This document shows, one piece after another, positions 7,148 to 15,264 of a stretch of DNA of 28,221 nucleotides. The position numbers and the translations under genes are program-made. The notes under the pieces were generated by a model, which did no database searches, was not told the DNA's origin, and saw nothing but the letters and a program-made list of their open reading frames with translations. Origin of the DNA: Promethearchaeota archaeon (GTDB lineage Archaea; Asgardarchaeota; Lokiarchaeia; Sigynarchaeales; SOKP01); the NCBI GenBank assembly GCA_016839655.1, contig JAEOTW010000175.1:1-28221 (forward strand), read 5' to 3'. Every line of letters begins with the position of its first letter. Positions within the stretch are counted from its first letter, which is position 1.

Positions 7148-8302
7148 CTAACGTTTTAAATTCGCTGAAACCCAATCATAATATCCTTTATCTTCTACTA
7201 CCTTTGGAATTTCGGCGAAGAATTGTGAGGTAATCTCTTTAACATGCTTTGCGGCTATTGGATGGAACATCATTGCTAAATCTAAACCCACTAAACTGAG
7301 ACTTAGAGCATTGATTACTTCCCATATTGGTCCTCTATATTGGCGTAATCCCCATTCGGGGGCTTGCTTCTCACTCATCCATGCCTCTCTAGCACCCCAA
7401 GCGTTTGTGGTACCTCCACTTATTGGGTAAGCTAAATCAGTTTCACCGAGTAGTCCTGCGACTCGCATTCTTTGATAAATACTAAATGAATATTCCATTC
7501 CATAACCAAGTGTAGCGCATGTTGGGTCCATAACGATTCGATTTCTAGGGAGCCCTAATTCTAAAGCATCTTTATTCATTTTGATTTGGTTGTTCATATC
7601 CAAGCTAGTCCATAATAAGCAGTTATGGTCATATTTCACTGCAAGAGGAATCACATCTTCCCAAGTAGCTTTATCTGCTGCGGAAAGCATCAAAACCTCG
7701 CTTTCAGTAATAGGTGCTGTTGCTTCGAAGAGTTCCTTATCTTTTTGTTTGTTACCAGAACATCCAATAATTACTGGTACATCAACGGCTTGAAGGATTT
7801 CTTCTAGATACTTGACTGATTGCTTTACTGGAGCATCACCCATTCCAGGATCAATCTCTAAGGAGTGAAAAGTGATACACTCAGCACCGAATTTATCTAC
7901 AGCAAATTTTGCCCATTGAGCAGGATTTGCTAATACATCACCGTATTCTTGCTTAATGGGTTTCGGAAGCATCATTTTAGAGCCCATATCAAAAACGTCA
8001 TAAGTGACGAGCGGTGGATTAGGATTGCGTTTGTTCAATCCAAGAAAATTATAAAAAGGAGGAACAACTTCTCCACCAATGGTGATTTTTTTACCTTTTG
8101 AGCGCACAAATTCAATGGTCTCAATTTTGCCAGGGAATTCTAAATCAAGTGAAAATTTCGACGGTGTCCATTCCGCTTTCCCTGGAACTCCAGGTAATAC
8201 AGCTTGAGCGGCAGCTTGAACGATACTTGGCAACATTTGAAATTCAAGATATTCTGCAAATAAATCTACATCTTGGAGTTCAATTTCTTCAGTATCTTTC
8301 AT
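7148..8302 (-). CDS. cdhD: Acetyl-CoA decarbonylase/synthase delta subunit (corrinoid protein small subunit)
   Basis: A 384-residue protein resembling CdhD/AcsD through its length: ITIGGEVVPPF, the NPPLVTYDVFDM segment, NPAQWAKFAVDKFGAE, PVIIGCSGN-x-(Q)KDKELFEA, RIVMDPTCATLGYGMEY, QAPEWGLRQYRGPIWE and LAMMFHPIAAKHVKEI. With the gamma subunit it forms the corrinoid iron-sulfur protein that carries the methyl group to the acetyl-CoA synthase in the Wood-Ljungdahl pathway. The other complex genes are not in this window. The ATG at 8302 has no ribosome site; the frame continues upstream with a helix-like stretch (SFDELSKKLAQF) to an ATT at 8341, which has GTGAT five bases before it, so the real start may be there. 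Confidence 0.92.
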   Translation of the reverse strand: MKDTEEIELQDVDLFAEYLEFQMLPSIVQAAAQAVLPGVPGKAEWTPSKFSLDLEFPGKIETIEFVRSKGKKITIGGEVVPPFYNFLGLNKRNPNPPLVTYDVFDMGSKMMLPKPIKQEYGDVLANPAQWAKFAVDKFGAECITFHSLEIDPGMGDAPVKQSVKYLEEILQAVDVPVIIGCSGNKQKDKELFEATAPITESEVLMLSAADKATWEDVIPLAVKYDHNCLLWTSLDMNNQIKMNKDALELGLPRNRIVMDPTCATLGYGMEYSFSIYQRMRVAGLLGETDLAYPISGGTTNAWGAREAWMSEKQAPEWGLRQYRGPIWEVINALSLSLVGLDLAMMFHPIAAKHVKEITSQFFAEIPKVVEDKGYYDWVSANLKR

Positions 8303-8480
8303 AAATTGTGCTAATTTTTTGCTTAATTCATCGAAGGAAATTTTACATCACACTTTATTTATTGAGTTATATTTGATATTGAAAAAAACATTATAAAAAA
8401 TATAAAATTTGTTTATTAAATTTGACAATTATTTAAATAGAATACGTGTCGAATTTCGTAATTTCATTTTAAATTCAGAT

Positions 8481-10154
8481 TTATTCGCCAAAATTTTTTC
8501 CGGCTGCTTTTAATCTTTCTTTTTCTTGTTCTTCTAGCTGTTTAAAATCTATTTTTCCAACGAGCGTTTTAGGTAATTGCTTACTAAATTCAATTTCTCG
8601 AGGACAGCTCCATTTGATTAAATTTTCATTACAATGATAAATCAATTTTTCTACCATTTCTTTACTTTCTTTATCAGGATCTTTTAATACTACAAAAGCT
8701 TTTACTTTTTGAACTTGTTTTTCATCAGGAACGCCGACAACACAGACTTCAAGGACATCTGGATGATTATAAAGAACATCTTCGACTTGAGCAGGATAAA
8801 CATTAAATCCAGATGATTTTATCATTCGCTTTAATCTAATTTTAAAATAGAAGAATCCATCTTTATCCATTGTAGCAATATCTCCCGTATGAAGCCAGGT
8901 TCTTCCATCTTCATGTTTTTTCAATATTTTTGAAGTTTCTTCAGGTCTATTTAAGTACCCCAACATTACAGCGGGGCCAGTTATACATAATTCACCATCT
9001 TCACCAATGGGTGCTTCCATTATCGTCTCAGTTTCAACTATTTTCATCATCATATCTGGAAAAGGAATTCCAATACTTCCTTCTCTATATTCACCTAAGG
9101 GCATAGCACAAATTCCCGTAACAGCTTCAGTTAGCCCATAACCTTCTCTAAGCTGAACATTCGATCCATTATCTCTACATATCTTCTCAAATTTATCTTT
9201 TGTAGTTCGGGGGAGGGTATCTGCCCCACAAAATGCAGCTTTTAAGAAACTTAGATCGGTTCTTTGAAATTTTACATTTCTACTAAGGGCTTCATATAAG
9301 GTTGGAACTCCAAATATTAAGGTAGGTTTTTTATTTTTAATCAAATCTGCTACTTGATCAGGAGTAAATGATGGAACTAAAATGCTTTTTCCTCCTCCCA
9401 TAAATATTGCGTTAACACATACACCAAGACCAAAACCGTGAAAGATTGGTAAAATAGCAAGAGCTGAATCTTTATCAGATAAATCCATCCATGTAGCAAC
9501 TTGTGTTCCTTCAGCAATAAAGTTAAAATTTGAAAGCATTATCCCCTTTGGAACACCAGTAGTTCCCCCTGAATATAAAACAACAGCCATATCATCTGGA
9601 TTCATACCCGATTTGGATATTTCAGGGTAAGATTTAGCCATTATATATTTCCACCATTGAATTTTAGGATTTTCAGGTATATCTACTCGTTCTTGACCGA
9701 GTTGGGTTAGAATTATCATTTTTAATGGTGTCTTGTCAATAACTTTCCCAACATTAACATAGACTTTATCAAGAGTAAGCAGATATGAACTGTTACTCAG
9801 GTTTAAAAAAAACTCAATTTGACTTGGAGGACTTAAGGGATGGATCATGCTTGCAATAGCCCCAATTTTGTTTATTGCATAAAAACAAATAATTCCTTGA
9901 GGAGTCGTTGGCATAGATATTGTCATACGATCCCCCTGTTTTAATCCTAAATTAGATAACGCTTTAGCACACTGATCAATTTCTTCAATCATTTGTTTAT
10001 ATGTAGATTCAAATCCCATAAAATCATAAGCTATTGAATCAGGATATTGTTTAGCGGTTTGCTTTACAGCGTTATATATGGTAGTCTTAGGATAATCGAT
10101 ATGTTCGGGGACATGGTTATCATAAAATTTTAACCAAGGTTTAGTTTCATACAT
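8481..10154 (-). CDS. AMP-forming acyl-CoA synthetase/ligase
   Basis: A 557-residue member of the ANL superfamily, complete in length. The phosphate-binding motif YSGGTTGVPKG is at about residues 192-202, the adenine motif YGLTEAV near 340, the HTGDIATMD aspartate near 423, the hinge region RLKRMIKSSGFNVYPAQVED near 440-460, and the C-terminal catalytic lysine segment KTLVGKIDF near 533. It would activate a carboxylic acid with ATP to an acyl-adenylate and then to acyl-CoA. The motifs are closest to long-chain fatty acid or 4-coumarate ligases; the acyl substrate cannot be fixed by eye. It lies upstream of cdhD on the same strand, with a 178-base gap that argues for separate transcription. 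Confidence 0.93.
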   Translation of the reverse strand: MYETKPWLKFYDNHVPEHIDYPKTTIYNAVKQTAKQYPDSIAYDFMGFESTYKQMIEEIDQCAKALSNLGLKQGDRMTISMPTTPQGIICFYAINKIGAIASMIHPLSPPSQIEFFLNLSNSSYLLTLDKVYVNVGKVIDKTPLKMIILTQLGQERVDIPENPKIQWWKYIMAKSYPEISKSGMNPDDMAVVLYSGGTTGVPKGIMLSNFNFIAEGTQVATWMDLSDKDSALAILPIFHGFGLGVCVNAIFMGGGKSILVPSFTPDQVADLIKNKKPTLIFGVPTLYEALSRNVKFQRTDLSFLKAAFCGADTLPRTTKDKFEKICRDNGSNVQLREGYGLTEAVTGICAMPLGEYREGSIGIPFPDMMMKIVETETIMEAPIGEDGELCITGPAVMLGYLNRPEETSKILKKHEDGRTWLHTGDIATMDKDGFFYFKIRLKRMIKSSGFNVYPAQVEDVLYNHPDVLEVCVVGVPDEKQVQKVKAFVVLKDPDKESKEMVEKLIYHCNENLIKWSCPREIEFSKQLPKTLVGKIDFKQLEEQEKERLKAAGKNFGE

Positions 10155-10248
10155 ATTTTATCAATATATTCTTCCAATATGGAGATTTTAGATAAATTTC
10201 ACAAAAATATTAAGAAGAAAATATTTTTGGATATATTAAAAAGGTTGC

Positions 10249-10788
10249 CTATTTACCAATTTTCTTTTTTGATATTAGGGTTATTAATCCAATTGATAAT
10301 ACAGTTGAGGTTATAATTATTTCGAGTGTAAAACTCGGAATTATTGGCAAGTAATATTGTGTTAAATCTCTATCTATAACTGTACCATTATTATAAGAGA
10401 TTGTAGATGTTAGATAAAAGGTATCTGGTCCACCACTTACTAGTATTATCTCAATATAATAAATTTTTTCCTCAGGTGCAGTATAATTTAAGTATGGATT
10501 ATCTTCTAGACTGCTTGTGACAGAATCAATGAAGATATTGTCATTTAATGAATTGTCGGTATTAACGTAGGATTGAAGAGGTCTTGTGTTAAAAAGAAAA
10601 AGAGTAAAATTTCCACTTCCCGTATGAGTAATGTTAACTTCAATATTAACATCAGTATCCAAATCAGTTAGGAAGAAGATATAATTTCCGTTTTTCATAT
10701 TGTCAATATAAGAAAATGCCATAGCATTATTAATTGGGACTATCATGAAAAGCAATAGAAATGATAATGATATCTTTTTATATCTCAT
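10249..10788 (-). CDS. Secreted, C-terminally anchored surface protein
   Basis: About 179 residues from the ATG at 10788; a GTG at 10803 would add five residues before the signal peptide. The N-terminus is a clear signal peptide (MRYKKISLSFLLLFMIVP, cleavage likely after NNAMA). The mature part is a beta-rich domain with N-glycosylation-type sequons (NITHTGSGNFTLFLF, NYTAPEEKIYYIEI), similar in feel to bacterial pre-peptidase C-terminal domains. It ends with IPSFTLEIIITSTV, a hydrophobic helix and a basic tail KKKIGK, the tripartite layout of archaeal sorting signals. No enzymatic motif is visible; ligand unknown. Confidence 0.75.
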   Translation of the reverse strand: MRYKKISLSFLLLFMIVPINNAMAFSYIDNMKNGNYIFFLTDLDTDVNIEVNITHTGSGNFTLFLFNTRPLQSYVNTDNSLNDNIFIDSVTSSLEDNPYLNYTAPEEKIYYIEIILVSGGPDTFYLTSTISYNNGTVIDRDLTQYYLPIIPSFTLEIIITSTVLSIGLITLISKKKIGK

Positions 10789-10928
10789 TATGTAAGTTAC
10801 CACAGATGTTTCGATAGAAATATATTATATAATAATTATGAGTTTTAATTAATATTCACTTTAGAAATTTTTTTCAATTATAAATAAAATTTAATAATAT
10901 TGTCAATAACTAACACTTCACAAATTTT

Positions 10929-11810
10929 ATGGAGCAATTAACTTTAGATAATTTGGAATTTGAAAAATATCATGGTTTAGGGAACGATTATATTATTGTT
11001 AATGATATTAAATGGGCAATTCCAGAGGAAAAAAAGGGAGCTTTAGCAATCAAACTGTGTGAAATTCATTTTTCTATAGGAGCAGATGGTTTAATTTTTA
11101 TATGCGAGTCTAATGACGCTGATATAAGAATGAGAATATTCAATAATAATGGATTAGAGGCGGAGATGTGTGGAAATGGAATCAGGTGCTTTTCAAAATA
11201 TATTTATGAGAATAATATTGTTAAAAAAGATCAGATTAATATTGAAACTCTTAAAGGGATTATGATAGCTAGGCTAAATATAGTTGATGAGAAAGTAAAG
11301 AGTGTAGAGATCGATATGGGGGCCCCAATTCTAAATTGTGAAGATATACCAGTTGTATTAGAAAGTTCAGTGGATCGATGTGTTAATGAACCAATTGTAA
11401 TTCTTGATAAGATTTTTAGGTTTACTGCGGTTTCAATGGGCAATCCACATGCAATCATTTTTGTTGAAGAAAACTTAAATGATGATGAGCTAAATAGGTA
11501 TGGAGCGACAATAGAATCGAATGAACGATTTCCAAATAAGATCAATGTTGAGTTTGTTAAAGTAATTTCTAAAGAAGAGGGAGTTGTAAGAGTTTTTGAA
11601 CGAGGCGTCGGAATTACGAAGTCTTGCGGCACAGGAGCTTGTGCTAGCGTTGTGGCTGGTACGATCCTTGGAATATTTAACGAGAATATACCTATAACGA
11701 TACATAATGATGGAGGAGATTTAAAAATTACTTATACAGGCAAAAAGGTTTTGATGGAAGGCCCAATTGAAAAAGTCTTTGATGGTGTGATTGAAAAGAT
11801 AGAAATCTAA
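10929..11810 (+). CDS. dapF: Diaminopimelate epimerase
   Basis: A 293-residue DapF. The opening FEKYHGLGNDYIIVND, the first catalytic cysteine in EMCGNGIRCFSKYI (C81), the AVSMGNPHAIIFV strand, and the second catalytic cysteine in KSCGTGACASVVAG (C233) are all present. The enzyme interconverts LL- and meso-diaminopimelate through the two-cysteine mechanism, one step before lysine. It has about ten residues more at the N-terminus than typical bacterial DapF. Its stop overlaps the start of lysA (TAATG), so the two are translationally coupled. Confidence 0.97.
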   Translation: MEQLTLDNLEFEKYHGLGNDYIIVNDIKWAIPEEKKGALAIKLCEIHFSIGADGLIFICESNDADIRMRIFNNNGLEAEMCGNGIRCFSKYIYENNIVKKDQINIETLKGIMIARLNIVDEKVKSVEIDMGAPILNCEDIPVVLESSVDRCVNEPIVILDKIFRFTAVSMGNPHAIIFVEENLNDDELNRYGATIESNERFPNKINVEFVKVISKEEGVVRVFERGVGITKSCGTGACASVVAGTILGIFNENIPITIHNDGGDLKITYTGKKVLMEGPIEKVFDGVIEKIEI

Positions 11811-13138
11811 TGGTTTATAGGCTTATGAATTATAATACTTGGTTGAAAAACAAAGATTTAGAATATAAGGATGGAATCTTACACTTTGCTAATCTAAGTG
11901 TCTTAGAACTGGCTGAAGATTTTGGCACTCCAATATATATTATAAATGAACAATTGATAAGAAAGAGATACCATCAATTAAAAGATACTCTAAATTCGGC
12001 GTATAAGAGAAATAAGATTTATTATGCGGTGAAATCAAATACAAATATGGCTATTTTGAAGATTTTAAATTCTGAAGGCTCTAATTTTGATTGTTCTTCT
12101 ACAGGAGAGATTTACACTTGTTTGAAATCAGGTATTTTATCAGATAAAATCATTTATACGGGAAATATGTTTACAAATGAGGACTTTGAATTTGCTGTTG
12201 AGAGGGGTATCCTGATCAATTTAGATAGTTATAGTCAATTAATAAGATTAAAAAAAATCCATGAAAAGAAAGGAAAGAAGTTTGGACTTATTTCTTTTAG
12301 ATTTAATCCAGAATTAGGTGCAGGTCATCACCCTCATACTATAACTGCGGGGAAGGAGGTTAAATTTGGTATCTTGGAAAATAAAATTATTCAAGCGTAT
12401 TCAAAGGCAAAGGAATTAGGGTTTCAAAAGTTTGGAATCCACCAACATATAGGATCAGGAATTATAGACGCTATTGATTATGAAAAACCTATAACCAAAT
12501 TTTTAGAGATTATTAATAAGATATCGAAATCTCTGGGAATTCAATTTGAATTTGTAGATTTTGGGGGTGGTATTGGTATCCCATATCATCCGGAAGAAAA
12601 TACAATTGATTTAAAAAAGTACAGTGAAATAATTCTTAATCGATTCAAAGAAATGGTTGAGAAAGGAGAAATTGGAGATCCTTTCCTCTTTATTGAGCCA
12701 GGACGATATATTTCCAGTGAATCAGGCATTATATTAACTCAAATTAATACAATAAAGAATAACGGCTTTAAATTGTTTGCTGGAATTGATGCTGGTTTTA
12801 ATACTTTAATTCGCCCTGCTTTATATGGATCCTATCATCATATTATTGCTTGTAAGGAAAAAAATAACGAGAAAATATTAAAATATGATATTGTCGGACC
12901 AATATGTGAATCCGGTGATGTTCTTGGAAAGGAAAGAGAAATTCCAGAATTAGAGGAAGGAGATTATCTTGCTATTCTAGATGCCGGTGCATATGGTTAT
13001 ACTATGAGTAGCCCATATAATTCAAGACCCCGATCTGCTGAATTCTTAATAAACAAAGGAAATGTTCATAAAATCCGTAATAATGAGACATTTGATGATT
13101 TAATTAGAGATCAGGCAATTCCAGATCATTTAAAATGA
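11810..13138 (+). CDS. lysA: Diaminopimelate decarboxylase
   Basis: A 442-residue fold-type III PLP enzyme. The PLP-binding lysine is K75 in YYAVKSNTNM; later landmarks are FGIHQHIGSGI, the phosphate-binding VDFGGGIGIPYH, EPGRYISSESG, and the dimer-contributed catalytic cysteine segment GPICESGDVLG, ending with DAGAYGYTMSSPYNSRPR. It converts meso-diaminopimelate to lysine and CO2. The start codon overlaps the dapF stop by one base; an ATG five codons in (11825) is an alternative start. It is convergent with dapB. Confidence 0.97.
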   Translation: MVYRLMNYNTWLKNKDLEYKDGILHFANLSVLELAEDFGTPIYIINEQLIRKRYHQLKDTLNSAYKRNKIYYAVKSNTNMAILKILNSEGSNFDCSSTGEIYTCLKSGILSDKIIYTGNMFTNEDFEFAVERGILINLDSYSQLIRLKKIHEKKGKKFGLISFRFNPELGAGHHPHTITAGKEVKFGILENKIIQAYSKAKELGFQKFGIHQHIGSGIIDAIDYEKPITKFLEIINKISKSLGIQFEFVDFGGGIGIPYHPEENTIDLKKYSEIILNRFKEMVEKGEIGDPFLFIEPGRYISSESGIILTQINTIKNNGFKLFAGIDAGFNTLIRPALYGSYHHIIACKEKNNEKILKYDIVGPICESGDVLGKEREIPELEEGDYLAILDAGAYGYTMSSPYNSRPRSAEFLINKGNVHKIRNNETFDDLIRDQAIPDHLK

Positions 13139-13372
13139 TTATCTGAAACATTAAAAATAATAAATGTGCTCTCCTATTTTTATATTGAGATAAAATTATA
13201 AAAAGTGAGACTATTAGGGCTTGGATACCCCTTATTATTCTCGATGAAGTGTTGGCGTTATGAAATCTTGGTTTAGCTCTATAGTTAAAAGGATTAATGA
13301 TAATACTGATCTGCACTGATCATTTTTATAATTTTATCTTATCTATAAACAATACGTTCTTAAGATATATTT
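13139..13372. other. Convergent intergenic region between lysA and dapB
   Basis: This region lies between the 3' ends of two convergent lysine-pathway genes and should contain both transcription stops; T-runs are present on both strands. The centre, about 13206-13310, is less AT-rich than the flanks and has a short direct repeat ACTGATC at 13303-13309 and 13313-13319. A 70-residue minus-strand frame here has no family resemblance and overlaps the end of lysA, so I do not call it a gene. Confidence 0.35.
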
Positions 13373-14194
13373 TTATAACCCTAATACTTCATTTGTAGAA
13401 TAAATTTTACTCTCTTTTGCATTAGCTATGAACTTAATCGCTGTTATTGCACCTGAAGCGAAACAATTTCTGCTATGCGCTTGATGTTTAAGTTCAATGC
13501 GTTCCCCAGATCCTGCATATAAAATGGTGTGATCTCCAACAATATCACCTGCTCTAACAGAAAGTATCCCGATTTCATTTTTTGCACCCACTTTTCTTTT
13601 ATTTGGCCCTTTATCTCTTCCATATTTAGCTACATCCTCGAGTTTTACACCCAAGGAATTAGTAATATTTTTAGCAAGAGTAAGAGCTGTTCCTGAAGGT
13701 GAATCTATCTTTCGATGATGATGAGCTTCTAACACTTCAATATCCCAATCACCTAAATAATTAGTTAGTATTGATGCCATTTTAAAGAGTACATTAACAC
13801 CTGTGGCCATATTAGCTGAAATTACAGCCGGAGCACTATTTTTTTTTACAAGTTCTTCCATATTTGTATGAAATTCCTCTGATAATGCCGTAGTACCAAT
13901 AACACATCGGATACCATTTTCAACACATTTTATACAATTTTTTTCAGTTGCTTGTGCAACAGTGAAGTCTACTACTACATCTGGACGAGTTTCATTAATT
14001 ATTTCTTGTAGTTTATTAACATTTGTTATTCTTATATTATTTGGATCATTCACCCCTAAAATAAAACCTAATTCATCATCAATATGAGATATATCACAAG
14101 CAGCTACAACCTCAATTTCATCATCTTCAATAGCTAATTTACTTATTATCCTACTTGTGTTACCCGTTGGTCCCAAAATAAGCAATTTAATCAA
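13373..14194 (-). CDS. dapB: 4-hydroxy-tetrahydrodipicolinate reductase
   Basis: A 273-residue DapB. The diagnostic substrate segment EAHHHRKIDSPSGTALTLAK lies in the middle, with VVDFTVAQATEKN, GTTALSEEF and SANMATGVNVLFKMA before it and RAGDIVGDHTILYAG after it. It reduces HTPA to tetrahydrodipicolinate with NAD(P)H. The N-terminal dinucleotide loop is ILGPTGNTSRII rather than the usual G-x2-G-RMG, so the cofactor contact differs from bacterial enzymes. The start is a TTG preceded by a full GGAGGT site (14205-14210). It follows dapA after 21 bases, forming a dapA-dapB operon. Confidence 0.96.
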   Translation of the reverse strand: MIKLLILGPTGNTSRIISKLAIEDDEIEVVAACDISHIDDELGFILGVNDPNNIRITNVNKLQEIINETRPDVVVDFTVAQATEKNCIKCVENGIRCVIGTTALSEEFHTNMEELVKKNSAPAVISANMATGVNVLFKMASILTNYLGDWDIEVLEAHHHRKIDSPSGTALTLAKNITNSLGVKLEDVAKYGRDKGPNKRKVGAKNEIGILSVRAGDIVGDHTILYAGSGERIELKHQAHSRNCFASGAITAIKFIANAKESKIYSTNEVLGL

Positions 14195-14204
14195 ATTTGC
14201 ACCT

Positions 14205-14210
14205 ACCTCC
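14205..14210 (-). promoter_or_regulatory. Ribosome binding site of dapB
   Basis: A full GGAGGT on the minus strand, ten bases before the TTG at 14194. It supports the TTG as the real dapB start, since there is no ATG nearby in frame. Confidence 0.7.
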
Positions 14211-14215
14211 TACTT

Positions 14216-15115
14216 CTAAATTAAACCTAATCCTCTTAATACATCCTTTATTTTATTTTGATTTTCTTCTAATGGTGGAGTAAGTGGCATTCGCATCCTT
14301 ATATTCATTAATCCCATTTCACTTGCAGCAAATTTTACAGGTCCAGGGTTTGTTTCAATAAATAGAACTTTAAACAGATCATAAAGTTGTAGTTGTATAT
14401 TTCTTGCTTTCTCCCAGTTATTATTCAGCATCGCATTAGTAAATTTTACCATCTTAGCGGGAATAATATTAGAAGCGACACTAATTACTCCCTTACCACC
14501 TAAAGCCATTATATGGTATGTCATGGAATCATCACCACTTAAGACAATAAAATCATCTGGAGTAGTTTTGATGATCTTAGTAATCTGATCAATATTTCCA
14601 CTGGCACATTTTATCCCAATTATATTATCGTTTTTATCAGCTAATTTAGAAACTGTTGCAGGTTCTAGATTTCTCCCGGTGCGACTTGGAACATTATATA
14701 AGATCATTGGAAGAGATACGGAATCTGCTATGGCAGAAAAATGGTCTATTAAAGAATGTTGAACCGGTTTATTATAGTATGGCACTACTACTAATATTCC
14801 ATCAGCCCCAGCTTTTTCAGCATACTTAGATAAGGAAATAGCTTCTTTTGTTGAGTTGCTACCAGTTCCAACTAAAAGAAATGGATCCTTGTTGCTTTTA
14901 CTCGCCTCATCTATAGCAATATCCATAGCTATATGATGCTCCTTATGAGACATAGTTGCACTCTCTCCAGTTGTCCCCATTGTTAAAATTTGGCAACCAT
15001 TATCAATTTGGAATCGAATGAATTCACGGTATTTTTCCTCATCTAAATCTAAATCTTCTTTAAATGGTGAGATCATAGCAGTTATCACATTTTTCAATTT
15101 ATCTATCTTAGCCAT
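14216..15115 (-). CDS. dapA: 4-hydroxy-tetrahydrodipicolinate synthase
   Basis: A TIM-barrel aldolase of about 299 residues. The substrate-binding GTTGESATMSHKEH, the catalytic tyrosine segment YNVPSRTGRNL and the Schiff-base lysine in IIGIKCASG (K169 from this start) are present, with the late FIETNPGPVKFA segment typical of DapA. It condenses pyruvate with aspartate semialdehyde. A further ATG at 15121 touches the GGAGG site directly, leaving no spacing, so the ATG at 15115 is the better start. It heads a two-gene operon with dapB. Aspartokinase, aspartate-semialdehyde dehydrogenase and the aminotransferase step (probably DapL) are not in the window. Confidence 0.96.
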   Translation of the reverse strand: MAKIDKLKNVITAMISPFKEDLDLDEEKYREFIRFQIDNGCQILTMGTTGESATMSHKEHHIAMDIAIDEASKSNKDPFLLVGTGSNSTKEAISLSKYAEKAGADGILVVVPYYNKPVQHSLIDHFSAIADSVSLPMILYNVPSRTGRNLEPATVSKLADKNDNIIGIKCASGNIDQITKIIKTTPDDFIVLSGDDSMTYHIMALGGKGVISVASNIIPAKMVKFTNAMLNNNWEKARNIQLQLYDLFKVLFIETNPGPVKFAASEMGLMNIRMRMPLTPPLEENQNKIKDVLRGLGLI

Positions 15116-15120
15116 TAGCA

Positions 15121-15128
15121 TCCTCCTT
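15121..15128 (-). promoter_or_regulatory. Ribosome binding site of dapA
   Basis: AAGGAGGA on the minus strand, about six bases before the ATG at 15115. It abuts the upstream ATG at 15121 and therefore decides in favour of 15115. Confidence 0.7.
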
Positions 15129-15264
15129 ATTCTTTTTAATCCATAAATTAAAGAAGTTATTAGTAAATTTCGTATATAATACTTTTTAATAGTGGTCTAT
15201 TGTAGTGATTCGAATTATACATAAACCATTCATATTTAAAGAAAAAATTTTATTATGAGATAGT

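Noticed and set aside
7581..8304. Several plus-strand frames opposite cdhD
   Set aside because: They mirror a strongly conserved gene on the minus strand and show no domain.
11231..11705. Minus-strand frames opposite dapF
   Set aside because: They lie across both catalytic cysteine motifs of dapF and are frame shadows.
13104..13316. 70-residue minus-strand frame between lysA and dapB
   Set aside because: It overlaps the end of lysA, has no ribosome site and resembles no protein family; composition does not look coding.
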